Shown one piece after another: positions 50,634 through 62,326 of a stretch of DNA of 64,000 nucleotides. Below the pieces are notes generated by a model that was not told the DNA's origin, made no database searches, and was given only the letters and a program-made list of their open reading frames with translations. The translations under genes were made by a program, and so were the position numbers. How positions within the stretch are numbered: the stretch's first letter is position 1; every line of letters starts with the position of its first letter. This stretch comes from Streptomyces albofaciens JCM 4342 (GTDB lineage: Bacteria > Actinomycetota > Actinomycetes > Streptomycetales > Streptomycetaceae): the NCBI RefSeq assembly GCF_008634025.1, contig NZ_PDCM01000002.1:1426001-1490000 (forward strand), read 5' to 3'.

Positions 50634-51034
50634 ACGCGGAACCCGGCCCTCCGTTCCCGCCGGCGCCGGGCATACCGTGCCGCCGCCGCCCATACCGCCC
50701 CGCCTGTGCCCCAGCCGGACAGGTGGCGACGTGTCCGGCCGAAACCCCGCCGGATGGCCCGCTTCCATAGCGCTGGCATATGCCAATTGCATACCGCGCA
50801 TTTCCCGCCGCCGACCGATGGTCCGGTTTCACCGCCAATGTCGTGCGCGGCACCGAAGCGGAATGAGGTAATTCCGATCACCAGTTTCGAACGGACCAGC
50901 CGCTGAGTAGGGTGTGGCACTGCCGGTGGAACTGGGGGAACAGTGCGTACCGGTTGATTTCGGCATGGCTGAAAACGCGCCGACGACCGGCTTCACCGGC
51001 GAAACGGCAGGAGCGTCAGGAGCGGCAGGGGACC
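50634..51034. other. Rest of the PLC / hypothetical divergent intergenic region
   Basis: About 400 bp with no credible gene. It contains an AT-richer patch (50820-50900) that probably includes the promoter of the downstream gene, and the ribosome site CAGGAGCGGCAGGGGACC before it. The 75 bp on the PLC side hold a small hairpin GTTCC/GGAAC (50562-50575). Confidence 0.4.
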
Positions 51035-51991
51035 ATGACCGCTGGGTTATTCGAGGGGCAGTACGTGTGGCATCCGGCAGCCGACGACGTCCAGCTCGCG
51101 CGGGCATGCGTGGACATCCGGGCGGGCCGCTACTTCAGCGCGCGGGAAATCCTGCGGGAAGCGCGCGGGGACCACGGCGTACGGGCGCACCGCTCCCTTG
51201 TGCTGGCCTCGGAGGCGGCCGACTCGGACCTGGTGGAGCGCTGGCTGGCCGAGGAGCCCGGCCGCGAAGCGGCCCTGGTGTGGGCGCGGGTGGCCGTCCT
51301 GCGGGCGGTCCGCGCGGCCGACGCCGGTGACCAGCGGGCCGAGGCCCTCGGCCGGATCGCGGTGGCCGCCTGCGACCGGGCGGCCGAAGCGGCCCCCGAC
51401 GACCCCACGCCGTGGTCGGCCCGGCTCACCCTGGCGCGCCTGCAACAGCCCCGCGACCCCGCCCCGCAGGGACTGCTGACCGCGCCGCCCGGCCCCTGGA
51501 AGCTCTTCGCCCACATCCTGCGGCTCGACCCCTGGAACCGCGAGGGCCACCACCGCTTCCTGTCGTTCTTCTTCCCGCGTCACGGGGGCGAGGCGAACGC
51601 GTCCTGGGACGTCGCCGCGTTCCTCAGCCAGCGCGCGCCGGTCTCCTCGCCGCTGCGGCTGCTGCCGCTGGTGGCCCTGGTCGACGGCTACAACCCGGAC
51701 TCGCCCCTGGCGGAACGCACCTGGGAGCAGCCGCAGTGGAAGGCCACCGCCCTGGGCATCTACCGCAACTGGCTGCCGCACGTCGCCGGGTACCGCTTCA
51801 CCCCGGTGCTGGACCTGGCCTACCTGGCGCACGCGCTGTACATGGCGCAGTGCTCGTTCGAGGCCCGCGCGGTCTTCACGGCCATGGGCCCGTACGCCTC
51901 CCGTATGCCGTGGAGCGTCTTCGGCGATCCCGAGGAGCAGCTGAACAAGGCGAGACGCGCGTGTGGTCTCCCGGTGCCCGATGCTCCCTGA
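51035..51991 (+). CDS. Hypothetical helical protein
   Basis: A 318-residue soluble protein, mostly alpha-helical and Ala/Arg-rich. It starts MTAGLFEGQYVWHPAADDVQ and contains ACVDIRAGRYFSAREILREA, VARLTLARL-type helices, a WKLFAHILRLDPWNREGHHR segment and an FLSFFFPRHGGEANASWDVA segment. The regular helical pairs suggest TPR-like repeats, possibly a protein-interaction scaffold. I do not recognise a family. The ATG at 51035 is selected because of the two purine-rich sites immediately before it. Divergent from the phospholipase gene. Confidence 0.68.
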   Translation: MTAGLFEGQYVWHPAADDVQLARACVDIRAGRYFSAREILREARGDHGVRAHRSLVLASEAADSDLVERWLAEEPGREAALVWARVAVLRAVRAADAGDQRAEALGRIAVAACDRAAEAAPDDPTPWSARLTLARLQQPRDPAPQGLLTAPPGPWKLFAHILRLDPWNREGHHRFLSFFFPRHGGEANASWDVAAFLSQRAPVSSPLRLLPLVALVDGYNPDSPLAERTWEQPQWKATALGIYRNWLPHVAGYRFTPVLDLAYLAHALYMAQCSFEARAVFTAMGPYASRMPWSVFGDPEEQLNKARRACGLPVPDAP

Positions 51992-52206
51992 GTCACCGCA
52001 CGACGCCCGCGCCGCCCGGCCGGCCCGGGGCCGCGGCCCGCCGGGCCCGTTGCCGACGCCCGCCGCTCACCTCCCCGAACCCCCTACCCCCGGGCCCGCC
52101 GGAGGGGCTTTCGCGCGCCCCGGCCCGCCCCCGAAGACAGGTGCCGACACCGCGTATCGACGCTCCGCGCCGATGTCTTCCTGTCCCCACCAGAAAGGTT
52201 GCGGTT

Positions 52207-53745
52207 GTGTCCGATCCCGTGTCCCCCGCCCGTACGAGAAGCCGCCGCGCCGTGGAGCCCGCCGCCCTGGACGACGACGCGACGCTGCACGCCATGGGCT
52301 ATCCGCGGAAACTGACCCGGCGGTTCCGCGCGTTCGACAATTTCGCGATCTCTTTCACCATCATCAACATCATTTCCGGGATCTTCTCGTCCTTCGGGTT
52401 CGGGATGAACGCCGGCGGGCCGGTGATCCTGGTCTTCGGCTGGATAGCCGTGGCCGCCATGGTGCTGTTCGTCGGCGCCTCGATGGCCGAGATCGCCTCC
52501 GCCTACCCGACCAGCGGGGCGCTGTACTTCTCCGCCGGCAAGCTAGCCAAGCGGCACCGGGGCGCCTGGTCCTGGTACACGGGCTGGCTGAACTTCGCCG
52601 GGCAGGTCGGCGGCACCGCCGCCACCGGATACGCCGCGGCCACCTTCATCCAGGCGTTCATCGCCATGCAGTGGCCGTCCTACGAGGCCACCCCGCAGCG
52701 GGCGGTGCTGATCACCGCGGCGATCCTGCTCGTCCAGGCGCTCGCCAACACCTTCACGGTGCAGCTGGTCGCGGTGCTGAACCGGATCTCCGTGTGGTGG
52801 CTGCTGATCGGCCTGGTGGTGATCGTCGTCGCGCTGATCGCGCTGCCCTCGCACCACCAGGACCCGTCGTTCGTGACGCACTTCGTCAACAACACCGGGT
52901 TCAGCAACGGCCTGTACGGCGCCATGCTCGGGCTGCTCGTCACCAGCTGGACGTTCACCGGGTTCGACGGCAGCTTCCACATGTCCGAGGAGACGGTGCA
53001 GGCCACCGTCAACGCCCCCAAGGGCATCATGCGCGCCATCGGCTACTCCGCGGTCGCCGGCCTGGTCCTGATGCTCGCGCTGGTCTTCGCGATCCGCGAC
53101 TACGCGGGCGCCGCGGGCGCCGAGGCGCCGCCGGTGCAGATCCTCATCGACGCGCTGGGCACGGGCACCGCGAAGTTCCTGCTGCTGATCGTGATCGGCG
53201 CGATGCTCTTCTGCGGCCTGGCCAACATGACCAGCAACACCCGGCAGATCTTCGCCTTCTCGCGGGACGGCGCGATGCCCGGCTCCCGCTGGTGGCACTC
53301 GGTCTCCACGCGCACCCGCACGCCGGTCAAGGCGGTCTGGCTGGCCGCGGCCTGCTCCCTGGTGCTCGTCATCCCCGGCTGGTGGTCGCACACCGCGTTC
53401 ACCGCCGTCGTCAGCATCAACGTCGTCGGGCTCTTCCTCGCCTACGCGGTGCCGATCTTCCTGCGGCTGCGGCTGGACACCTTCCAGCCCGGGCCGTGGA
53501 ACCTGGGCCGCTACGGCAAGCTCGTCGCGGCGGTCGCCGTGGCGTGGATCCTGATCAGCAGCGTGCTGTTCATGCTGCCGCAGGCGTCGCCGATCACCGC
53601 CGAGTCGTTCAACTACGCGCCGATCGCGCTGGGCGTGGTGCTCGTCATCGCTACGGTGTGGTGGTTCGCCACCGCGCGGCGGCGCTTCCAGGGGCCGGTC
53701 AGCTACGGCCGTCCCGACGAAGTGGCGGCCATGGACCTGATCTGA
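52207..53745 (+). CDS. APC-superfamily amino acid permease
   Basis: A 512-residue transporter with about 12 TM helices. The N-terminal cytoplasmic tail (about 45 residues) leads into ISFTIINIISGIFSSFGFGM (TM1 with the unwound substrate motif), then IASAYPTSGALYFSAGKLAK, TSWTFTGFDGSFHMSEETVQ and NAPKGIMRAIGYSAVAGLVL as in the choline/GABA/amino-acid permeases. It is a second APC member, different in sequence from the one at 32092. GTG start behind GAAAGG. It may be cotranscribed with the GNAT gene after 128 bp. Confidence 0.9.
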   Translation: MSDPVSPARTRSRRAVEPAALDDDATLHAMGYPRKLTRRFRAFDNFAISFTIINIISGIFSSFGFGMNAGGPVILVFGWIAVAAMVLFVGASMAEIASAYPTSGALYFSAGKLAKRHRGAWSWYTGWLNFAGQVGGTAATGYAAATFIQAFIAMQWPSYEATPQRAVLITAAILLVQALANTFTVQLVAVLNRISVWWLLIGLVVIVVALIALPSHHQDPSFVTHFVNNTGFSNGLYGAMLGLLVTSWTFTGFDGSFHMSEETVQATVNAPKGIMRAIGYSAVAGLVLMLALVFAIRDYAGAAGAEAPPVQILIDALGTGTAKFLLLIVIGAMLFCGLANMTSNTRQIFAFSRDGAMPGSRWWHSVSTRTRTPVKAVWLAAACSLVLVIPGWWSHTAFTAVVSINVVGLFLAYAVPIFLRLRLDTFQPGPWNLGRYGKLVAAVAVAWILISSVLFMLPQASPITAESFNYAPIALGVVLVIATVWWFATARRRFQGPVSYGRPDEVAAMDLI

Positions 53746-53873
53746 CGGCCCGCCACCGCCGTACGGGCCGAACGGCACCACCGGGCCGGCCGCCCCGGGT
53801 CCCCGGGCGGACCGGCCGACCACCCCCAGCCCCGCGCAGCGGCGGGGCCCGACAGCCAAGGACTGCACCAGGT

Positions 53874-54836
53874 ATGACCTCCACCGGCGAGATCCCGCGC
53901 CGGCCCGCCTCCACCGAGGCCGCCGCCGACGCCCCCACCGTCCCCGCCCCCGGCGCCGCGGCCACGACGCTCGCGGCGGGTCCGGACGTCCCCGCCGGAC
54001 TCACCGTCCGCCCCGCGACACTCGACGAGTGGCGCGAGGTGGCCGCGTGGGCCGCCGCGGAGAGCTGGAACCCGGGCCGCGCCGACGTGGACTGCTTCCA
54101 CCCCACCGACCCGGACGGCTTCTTCGTCGGCCGTCTGGACGGACGGCTGGTCTCGTCGGTCTCCGTCGTCAACTACTCCGCCGAGTACGCGTTCCTGGGG
54201 TACTACCTGGTGCACCCGGAGTTCCGCGGCCGTGGGCTGGGGATGGCCACATGGCGCGCCGCCGTCACGCACGCCGGGGACCGCACGATCGGTCTGGACG
54301 CGGTCCCGGCGCAGGAGGCCACGTACCGGCGCTCCGGTTTCACCACCGCGTACCGGACCACCCGCTACCGGGGCCGCCCCGCGCGCCCCGGCACGCCCGC
54401 GGCGCCGGTCGTGCCCGTCACCGCCGAGCACCTCGACGAGATCGCCGACTACGACCGGCAGTGCTTCCCGGCCGGGCGGCGCGCGTTCCTGTCGCGCTGG
54501 CTGACGGCCCCGGGCCATCACGCGTACGCGCAGGTGCGGGACGGCCGGGTGGCCGGTTACGGGGTGCTGCGGCCGGCCCGGGACGGCTACCGCCTCGGCC
54601 CCCTGTTCGCCGACACCTCACGCGGCGCCGAGGCGGTCTTCGACGCCCTCACGTCGCACCTCGGCCCCGAGGACGAGGTGCACATCGACATCCCCGACCC
54701 GCACCACAGCGCCCGATCCCTGGCCCTCTCGCGCGGCCTGGAGCCGGACTCGCACACGATGCGCATGTACACGGGCCCGGTCCCGCCGACGCGCTCCGAG
54801 CGCGGTTACGCGGTGACCAGCCTGGAACTGGGCTGA
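53874..54836 (+). CDS. Double-GNAT acetyltransferase
   Basis: A 320-residue protein built from two GNAT domains. After an Ala/Pro-rich leader of about 40 residues, the N-terminal domain has the acetyl-CoA motif YLVHPEFRGRGLGMATWRAA and the family ending IGLDAVPAQEATYRRSGFTT. The C-terminal domain (from about 190) is a degenerate GNAT2-type unit: ADYDRQCFPAGRRAFLSRWL, VRDGRVAGYGVLRPARDGYR, GPLFADTSRGAEAVFDALTS. This is the tandem arrangement of acetyltransferases with unknown acceptors. The amine acceptor is not identifiable. Confidence 0.87.
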   Translation: MTSTGEIPRRPASTEAAADAPTVPAPGAAATTLAAGPDVPAGLTVRPATLDEWREVAAWAAAESWNPGRADVDCFHPTDPDGFFVGRLDGRLVSSVSVVNYSAEYAFLGYYLVHPEFRGRGLGMATWRAAVTHAGDRTIGLDAVPAQEATYRRSGFTTAYRTTRYRGRPARPGTPAAPVVPVTAEHLDEIADYDRQCFPAGRRAFLSRWLTAPGHHAYAQVRDGRVAGYGVLRPARDGYRLGPLFADTSRGAEAVFDALTSHLGPEDEVHIDIPDPHHSARSLALSRGLEPDSHTMRMYTGPVPPTRSERGYAVTSLELG

Positions 54837-54946
54837 CGGACGGACCGCGCGCGGGGCCGGGGCCGATCCGCGGTCCCGGCCCCGCGCCGGTGGCCCGGCG
54901 GGAGAGACTGAGGCCCGGCCACCCGCACCCGTCCGGGAGAACCCGC

Positions 54947-55933
54947 ATGCCCACCGTGAAAGGCGTCGAAGCGCGCGGAGCGCAGCACTGCGAGACCGCG
55001 GCCCTGGGAGTCCTGCTGCGGCACGAAGGACTCGACCTGTCCGAACCCATGCTCTTCGGCCTCGGCTCCGGCCTGTCCTTCATCTACTGGGACGGCAAGC
55101 ACCTGGACTTCCCCTTCCTCGGCGGGCGGGTCAAGCCCTTCGAGCTGACCAGGAATCTGGCCGCCCGGCTCGGCCTCGGCCTTGAGGTCCGGGAGACCAC
55201 CTCGCCCCGCAAGGCGTGGCAGCACGTGACGGCCCCCATCGGCGCGGGCCGCCCCGTCGGGCTCCAGCTGGACAGCCACCACCTGGACTACTTCGGGTCG
55301 AAGGTGCACTTCGGCGGCCATGTCGTCGCCCTGTACGGATACGACGACCGCGACGCGTACCTCGTGGACACCGAGCAGCAGGGCGGCACGGTCTCCACCG
55401 GCCTGGACGGTCTCGCCCGGGCCCGGGCCGCCCGCGGCCCGATGACCGCCAGGCACCGGTCCTTCACCCTCACGGCTCCGGCGGACCGGCCCGCCCTGGA
55501 GAAGCAGCTCGTCCCGGCCATCACGGCCTGCGCCGAGGCCTTCCTCCACCCGCCCATCGCCAACCTGGGCCACCGGGGCATCGAGAAGGCCGCCGAACTC
55601 GTACCCACCTGGCTGCGCCGCACCGGCACCCCGGAGCGGGACCTGCCGCGGGCCGCCCTCCTGATGGAGCGGGGCGGCACCGGGGGTGCCCTCTTCCGCG
55701 CCTTCTACCGCGACTTCCTCGCCGAATGCGCCGAGCTGCTCGACGACGGCCGGCTGCGCACCGGCCACCGGCTGTACGCCGAGGCGGCCGCCCTGTGGAC
55801 GCGGACGGCGGCGCTGGTCGAGGAGGCCGGCACGTCGGGCGACGCGCGGCCGCTCGAACGGGCCGGAGCGGTGCTCGGCGAGCTGGCACGTGTCGAGCGC
55901 GAGGCGATGGAGGCGCTGAGCCGCCTCGGATGA
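54947..55933 (+). CDS. BtrH N-terminal / DUF4872 domain protein
   Basis: A 328-residue protein. The N-terminal half (residues 8-150) resembles BtrH_N, a papain-like fold: RGAQHCETAALGVLLRHEGL with candidate Cys15, LFGLGSGLSFIYWDGKHLDF, and HFGGHVVALYGYDDRDAYLV with His and Asp in the right order for a catalytic triad. The C-terminal helical half (about 170-328) matches DUF4872. BtrH in butirosin biosynthesis transfers an acyl group from a carrier protein to an aminoglycoside; homologues elsewhere are uncharacterised. There is no aminoglycoside gene nearby. GGGAGAACCCGC precedes the ATG. Confidence 0.8.
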   Translation: MPTVKGVEARGAQHCETAALGVLLRHEGLDLSEPMLFGLGSGLSFIYWDGKHLDFPFLGGRVKPFELTRNLAARLGLGLEVRETTSPRKAWQHVTAPIGAGRPVGLQLDSHHLDYFGSKVHFGGHVVALYGYDDRDAYLVDTEQQGGTVSTGLDGLARARAARGPMTARHRSFTLTAPADRPALEKQLVPAITACAEAFLHPPIANLGHRGIEKAAELVPTWLRRTGTPERDLPRAALLMERGGTGGALFRAFYRDFLAECAELLDDGRLRTGHRLYAEAAALWTRTAALVEEAGTSGDARPLERAGAVLGELARVEREAMEALSRLG

Positions 55934-56084
55934 CTCACCCGGCCCCGGACCGGCCGGGCCCCTTTTCTCGAACACTCCTCCGCAGGACTCAAGTTCATCG
56001 AATTGGTGAGGAGTCAACCATCGTCAGTACTCTCGCTGGCGGAAGGTGATCACGTGCGAGCCGGGTGGGATCCAGGAGGCGGCG

Positions 56085-57002
56085 ATGGGTGACGGAGGGG
56101 TGGTGGGCGGGACGGGAGACGACGACGCGGCGGCGTTCTCGCGGCTGGTGGCGCGCTACCGGCCGGAGTTGCAGGTGCACTGCTACCGGCTGCTGGGGTC
56201 GTTCGAGGAGTCCGGGCGGCTCGTGACGGAAACGCTGGCACGGGCGTGGCGCGAGCGGGAGAGCTTCGCCGGGCACCCGACGTTCCGTACCTGGCTGTAC
56301 CGCGTCGCCACGCGCGCCTGCCTGGATTTCCTCGCCGCCGCGCCCCGTGCCCCGCTGCCCCGGGAGGTCCGCGGCGGCGGGCCGGTGCCGGCGACCGCGC
56401 TGCCCTGGCTCCAGCCGTGTCCCGACACGCTGTTGGAGCAGGTCCCGGCCCAGCGGACGGGATCGGACGAGGTGGCGGCCAAGGAAACGATCAGTCTGGC
56501 GTTCATGGTGGCGCTCCAGCTGCTCCCGCCGCGGCAGCGGGCCGTGTTCGTCCTGCGGGAGGTACTGGAGTGGCCGGCGCGCGAGACGGCCGCGGCGCTG
56601 GGCGTCAGCGTCGCGGCCGTGAACAGCGCGTTGCAGCGGGCCCGGCGGTCGGTCCGGAAGCACCTGCCGCGCGCGGCGGAGCCGGAGGCCACGGAATACG
56701 ACGACTGCGCCGTACTCCGCCTCTACACCGACGCGTTGGAGCGGGGCGACACCGCCGCGCTCGCCACCGTACTGTGCGAAGCCCCCCGGACCGCCCGCCG
56801 CCCCGACCCGCCGCACTGCCGCCGCCTCCCCACCCGCATGAACCACCAGCCCGCCGTGGCCCGTTACGCCCGTGGGCCGGGCGAGCGGGTGCACCGCGCC
56901 CACGGCCTGGAGGTCCTGCGCGTCGAGGGCGGCCGTATCGCCGAGATCACCGAGTTCGCCCCCGGCCTGTTCCCTGCCCTGGGGCTGCCGCTCGCGCTGT
57001 GA
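56085..57002 (+). CDS. ECF-type RNA polymerase sigma factor (SigJ/ECF41-like)
   Basis: A 305-residue sigma factor. Region 2 (about residues 15-90) reads FSRLVARYRPELQVHCYRLL, GSFEESGRLVTETLARAWRE, then FRTWLYRVATRACLDFLAA. Region 4 (about 150-205) has MVALQLLPPRQRAVFVLREV and AAALGVSVAAVNSALQRARR. A C-terminal extension of about 90 residues resembles the SnoaL-like domain of ECF41/56-type factors (TDALERGDTAALATVLCEAP ... FAPGLFPALGL), which acts as a fused regulator. There is no adjacent anti-sigma gene. The ATG at 56085 follows CCAGGAGGCGGCG. An inverted repeat, ACTCCTC (55974-55980) with GAGGAGT (56008-56014), lies upstream. Confidence 0.87.
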   Translation: MGDGGVVGGTGDDDAAAFSRLVARYRPELQVHCYRLLGSFEESGRLVTETLARAWRERESFAGHPTFRTWLYRVATRACLDFLAAAPRAPLPREVRGGGPVPATALPWLQPCPDTLLEQVPAQRTGSDEVAAKETISLAFMVALQLLPPRQRAVFVLREVLEWPARETAAALGVSVAAVNSALQRARRSVRKHLPRAAEPEATEYDDCAVLRLYTDALERGDTAALATVLCEAPRTARRPDPPHCRRLPTRMNHQPAVARYARGPGERVHRAHGLEVLRVEGGRIAEITEFAPGLFPALGLPLAL

Positions 57003-57026
57003 GGGCGTGCGCGCCCCCAGCGTCGT

Positions 57027-58163
57027 TCACGCCGTCGCCGGTGAGACGCCCGCCGCCGGTGCCGTATGGCCGTCGTCCTCCGCGTCCCAGCCTTCAGCGG
57101 TGACCCGGGCGAGCAGGGGCCCGGCCACGGCGGCCGGGACGGCGAGACGGACCATCAGGTCGTCGCGCGGCGCGGCGCCGGGCCGTACCTCGGCGTCCTC
57201 GGGCCCGATGCCCAGTTCCGCGGTGGCGCGCAGGAGGCGGGAGAGTTCGCCGGGGCGGTCGGCGACCCGGACGCGTACGGAAGCGGAGCGCGGCTGGTGG
57301 CCCGGGTGGCCGGTGGAGATCTCGTCCAGACCGGAGATGCCCCGGTCGAGGAGGTCCACCAGCGTTTCCAGGCTCCGCTCGCTGCGCCGTCCGGGTGGCC
57401 CGGCCAGGTCGCGCAGGGCGGTGAGGAGTTCGCCGAGGTCCGCTTGGAGGCCGGTGAGGATCCCGGCGACGGCGCCCGCGTTGGCCTGGAGGATGTCGCT
57501 CCAGAGCCGGGAGTCGCCGCCGGCGATCCGCGTCACGTCGCGCAGTCCCTGGCCGGCCAGCCGCGGCGCCTGCGGCGTGCCGTGGCGCAGCCGGGCCGCC
57601 ATCAGGCTGGCCACCACGTGCGGTACGTGGGAGGTCAGCGCCACCGCGTCGTCGTGTGCCTTGCTCTGCATCACCAGGGGCACGGCCCCGCAGAGCCCGA
57701 TCAGGGCGAGCGCGCGGTCCAGGGCCGTCCGCGAGGTCAGCCGGGACGGGGTGAGCACCCACACGCGGTCCTGGAAGAGGTCCACGCGGGCCGCGAGGGG
57801 GCCGGACCGCTCGCGGCCGGCCAGCGGATGGCCGCCGATGTAGCGCGTCGGGTCGGGCGCCCCGGCCAGGACCGCCCGTTCCGGTTCGGCCTTCACACTG
57901 GCCACGTCGGTGTAGGTGCCGGCCAGCCCGCGCGCCTGCTGCTGGGCGAGTACGGCGGCGACCTGGCTGGGCGGCACGGCGATCACGGCCAGGTCCACCG
58001 GCTCGGACGGCGGCCCCGGCTCCCCCGCGCCCAGGGCCGCCGCGGTCCGTACGGCGGCCTCGTCACGGTCCATGAGGTGGACCGTGACGCCCTGGCGGGC
58101 CGCGGCGAGCGCCAGGGACGTGCCGATCAGCCCGGTGCCGACGACGGCCAGGGAGCGGATCAC
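57027..58163 (-). CDS. Prephenate dehydrogenase (TyrA-like) of the Hpg pathway
   Basis: A 378-residue NAD-dependent enzyme converting prephenate to 4-hydroxyphenylpyruvate, the precursor of 4-hydroxyphenylglycine. The N-terminal Rossmann motif is VVGTGLIGTSLALAAARQGV. The substrate part has GGHPLAGRERSG with the catalytic His region and a later TSHVPHVVASLMAARL. An ACT-like C-terminal domain (about 300-378) follows: VRVRVADRPGELSRLLRATA. This feedback-type domain may allow tyrosine control. The GTG start at 58163 overlaps the hpgT stop (GTGA), so it is translationally coupled to the aminotransferase. In secondary-metabolite clusters a dedicated copy of this enzyme raises precursor supply. Confidence 0.93.
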   Translation of the reverse strand: MIRSLAVVGTGLIGTSLALAAARQGVTVHLMDRDEAAVRTAAALGAGEPGPPSEPVDLAVIAVPPSQVAAVLAQQQARGLAGTYTDVASVKAEPERAVLAGAPDPTRYIGGHPLAGRERSGPLAARVDLFQDRVWVLTPSRLTSRTALDRALALIGLCGAVPLVMQSKAHDDAVALTSHVPHVVASLMAARLRHGTPQAPRLAGQGLRDVTRIAGGDSRLWSDILQANAGAVAGILTGLQADLGELLTALRDLAGPPGRRSERSLETLVDLLDRGISGLDEISTGHPGHQPRSASVRVRVADRPGELSRLLRATAELGIGPEDAEVRPGAAPRDDLMVRLAVPAAVAGPLLARVTAEGWDAEDDGHTAPAAGVSPATA

Positions 58164-59566
58164 CGGGCACCGCCCGGAGACGGCCCGGCCGGCGCGGCGG
58201 GCGGGGTGGCGGCCCCGTCCGCCGCACCTTCCCCGGAGGCCGCCGCGCCACCGTTGGCCCGCAGCCGTTCGGTGAGGAGCGCGGCGAGCCGGTCGAGGCC
58301 CTCGTCGATCCGTTCCGGGGTCAGGGTGCTGATGGACAGCCGGAGCTGGCGGCACTGCGCGGAGGCGCCGTAGAAGTGGTGCATCGGGGTGAACAGCACG
58401 CCGTACGTGCGGGCCGCGTGCTCCAGGAAGGCGTCGGTGACGACGAACGGCACGCTGAGCACCACGAAGAAGCCGCCGGTCGGCTCGTTCCAGGTGACGC
58501 CGGGGCAGTCGGCGAAGCGCCGGGCCAGGCCGGAGAGCACCTGGTTGAGGTTGCGCCGGTAGACGGCCGTCTCCCGGCGGTTGGCCTCGACCATGCTGCA
58601 TCCGTGGCTGAGCAGCTTGCCGCCGATGACCGCCTGGGCGATCGGCGAGGTGTTGACGGTGAGCATGCTCTTGATCTTCGAGAGCTCGTCGGCGAGCAGC
58701 CCGTCGCCGTTCGGGCCGCCGGTCACCCGCTGGTCGGCGACCACGTACCCGACCCGGGCCCCGGGGACGCCGGTCTTGGCGAACGAGCCGAGGTAGACGA
58801 CGCGGCGGCCGCGGTCCAGGGACTTCAGCGTCGGGGGCCGTTCGGCGGACGTGTGGAAGACGCCGTACGCGTTGTCCTCCAGCAGCAGCAGGTTCTCCCG
58901 CTCGGCGATCTCCAGCAGGCGGTGCCGGTCGGCCAGGGTCATGCTGGTGCCGACCGGGTTGGCGAAGTCGGGCGTCACGTAGCAGGCGCGCACCCGCCGG
59001 CCCGCTGCCCGCGCGCTGTTCAGCTGGTCGACCAGGTCGTCCAGGTCGATGCCGTGCTCCCCGCTGTGCACGGGCAGGACGGGCATGTCGGCGAGGAGCG
59101 CGGCGCCGGTCAGGCCGACGTAGGTGGGCCGGGGCGCGAGCACCGCGTCACGGCTGTCGGCGCGCAGCGCGCGCAGCAGGAGGAACATCGCCTCCTGGCA
59201 GCCGACCGTGACGACCACGGACCCGTCCACGGCCTCGATGCCCTCGTCCACCGCCAGGCTCCGCGCGATCAGCCCGGCGATGATCCCTTTCGTCTCGCCG
59301 TACTGGAACAGGGTCCGCGCGATTTCCGCGTCCGTCATCTTCCGGTCGGTGCCCAGATGGTCGCAGAAGACCTGAAGATATTGATGCACCTGGGCTGCGT
59401 CATAAAATCCTTCGTACGGCCGCCCGGCCGCGAAAGAGATCGCTTCCGGATATTCGTCGGCGATCTGATTCAGAAGATTCATGGACTCCATCGAGGCGTC
59501 GGCCAGCGATGCGTGCAGGGTGGCGGCATTCAGCTCGGCGGTGATTTCCGGTTGCATGATTTCCAT
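58160..59566 (-). CDS. hpgT: 4-hydroxyphenylglycine aminotransferase (HpgT)
   Basis: A 468-residue PLP-dependent fold-type I aminotransferase. It converts 4-hydroxybenzoylformate to L-4-hydroxyphenylglycine, commonly using tyrosine as the amino donor and regenerating 4-hydroxyphenylpyruvate. The PLP lysine is Lys264 in GSFAKTGVPGARVGYV; other landmarks are ISFAAGRPYEGFYD, TVGCQEAMFLLLRAL, YVTPDFANPVGTSM and LLLEDNAYGVFH. The last 35 residues are low-complexity and presumably disordered. The ATG at 59566 follows AGAAGGCAGCC. Its first codons use many A/T-ending triplets, unlike its neighbours. The stop overlaps the TyrA-like GTG. Confidence 0.94.
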   Translation of the reverse strand: MEIMQPEITAELNAATLHASLADASMESMNLLNQIADEYPEAISFAAGRPYEGFYDAAQVHQYLQVFCDHLGTDRKMTDAEIARTLFQYGETKGIIAGLIARSLAVDEGIEAVDGSVVVTVGCQEAMFLLLRALRADSRDAVLAPRPTYVGLTGAALLADMPVLPVHSGEHGIDLDDLVDQLNSARAAGRRVRACYVTPDFANPVGTSMTLADRHRLLEIAERENLLLLEDNAYGVFHTSAERPPTLKSLDRGRRVVYLGSFAKTGVPGARVGYVVADQRVTGGPNGDGLLADELSKIKSMLTVNTSPIAQAVIGGKLLSHGCSMVEANRRETAVYRRNLNQVLSGLARRFADCPGVTWNEPTGGFFVVLSVPFVVTDAFLEHAARTYGVLFTPMHHFYGASAQCRQLRLSISTLTPERIDEGLDRLAALLTERLRANGGAAASGEGAADGAATPPAAPAGPSPGGAR

Positions 59567-62225
<2,659 letters not shown>

Positions 62226-62245
62226 CCCGGGAGCCGGACCGTACG

Positions 62246-62302
62246 AAAGCTCCTGGCGGCCGGGTTCCCGGAGATTCCGGAACCCGAACGCCAGGAGCTT
62301 TT
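62246..62302. terminator. Strong intrinsic terminator after hmo
   Basis: AAAGCTCCTGGCG (62246-62258) pairs with CGCCAGGAGCTTT (62289-62301), with an inner GGGTTCC/GGAACCC stem. The distal arm ends in a TTTT run, and the proximal arm is preceded by GAAA, so it can act in both directions, separating hmo from the convergent ferredoxin-P450 operon. Confidence 0.82.
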
Positions 62303-62326
62303 CCGTGCCGCCGGTGGTGTCGCGCG

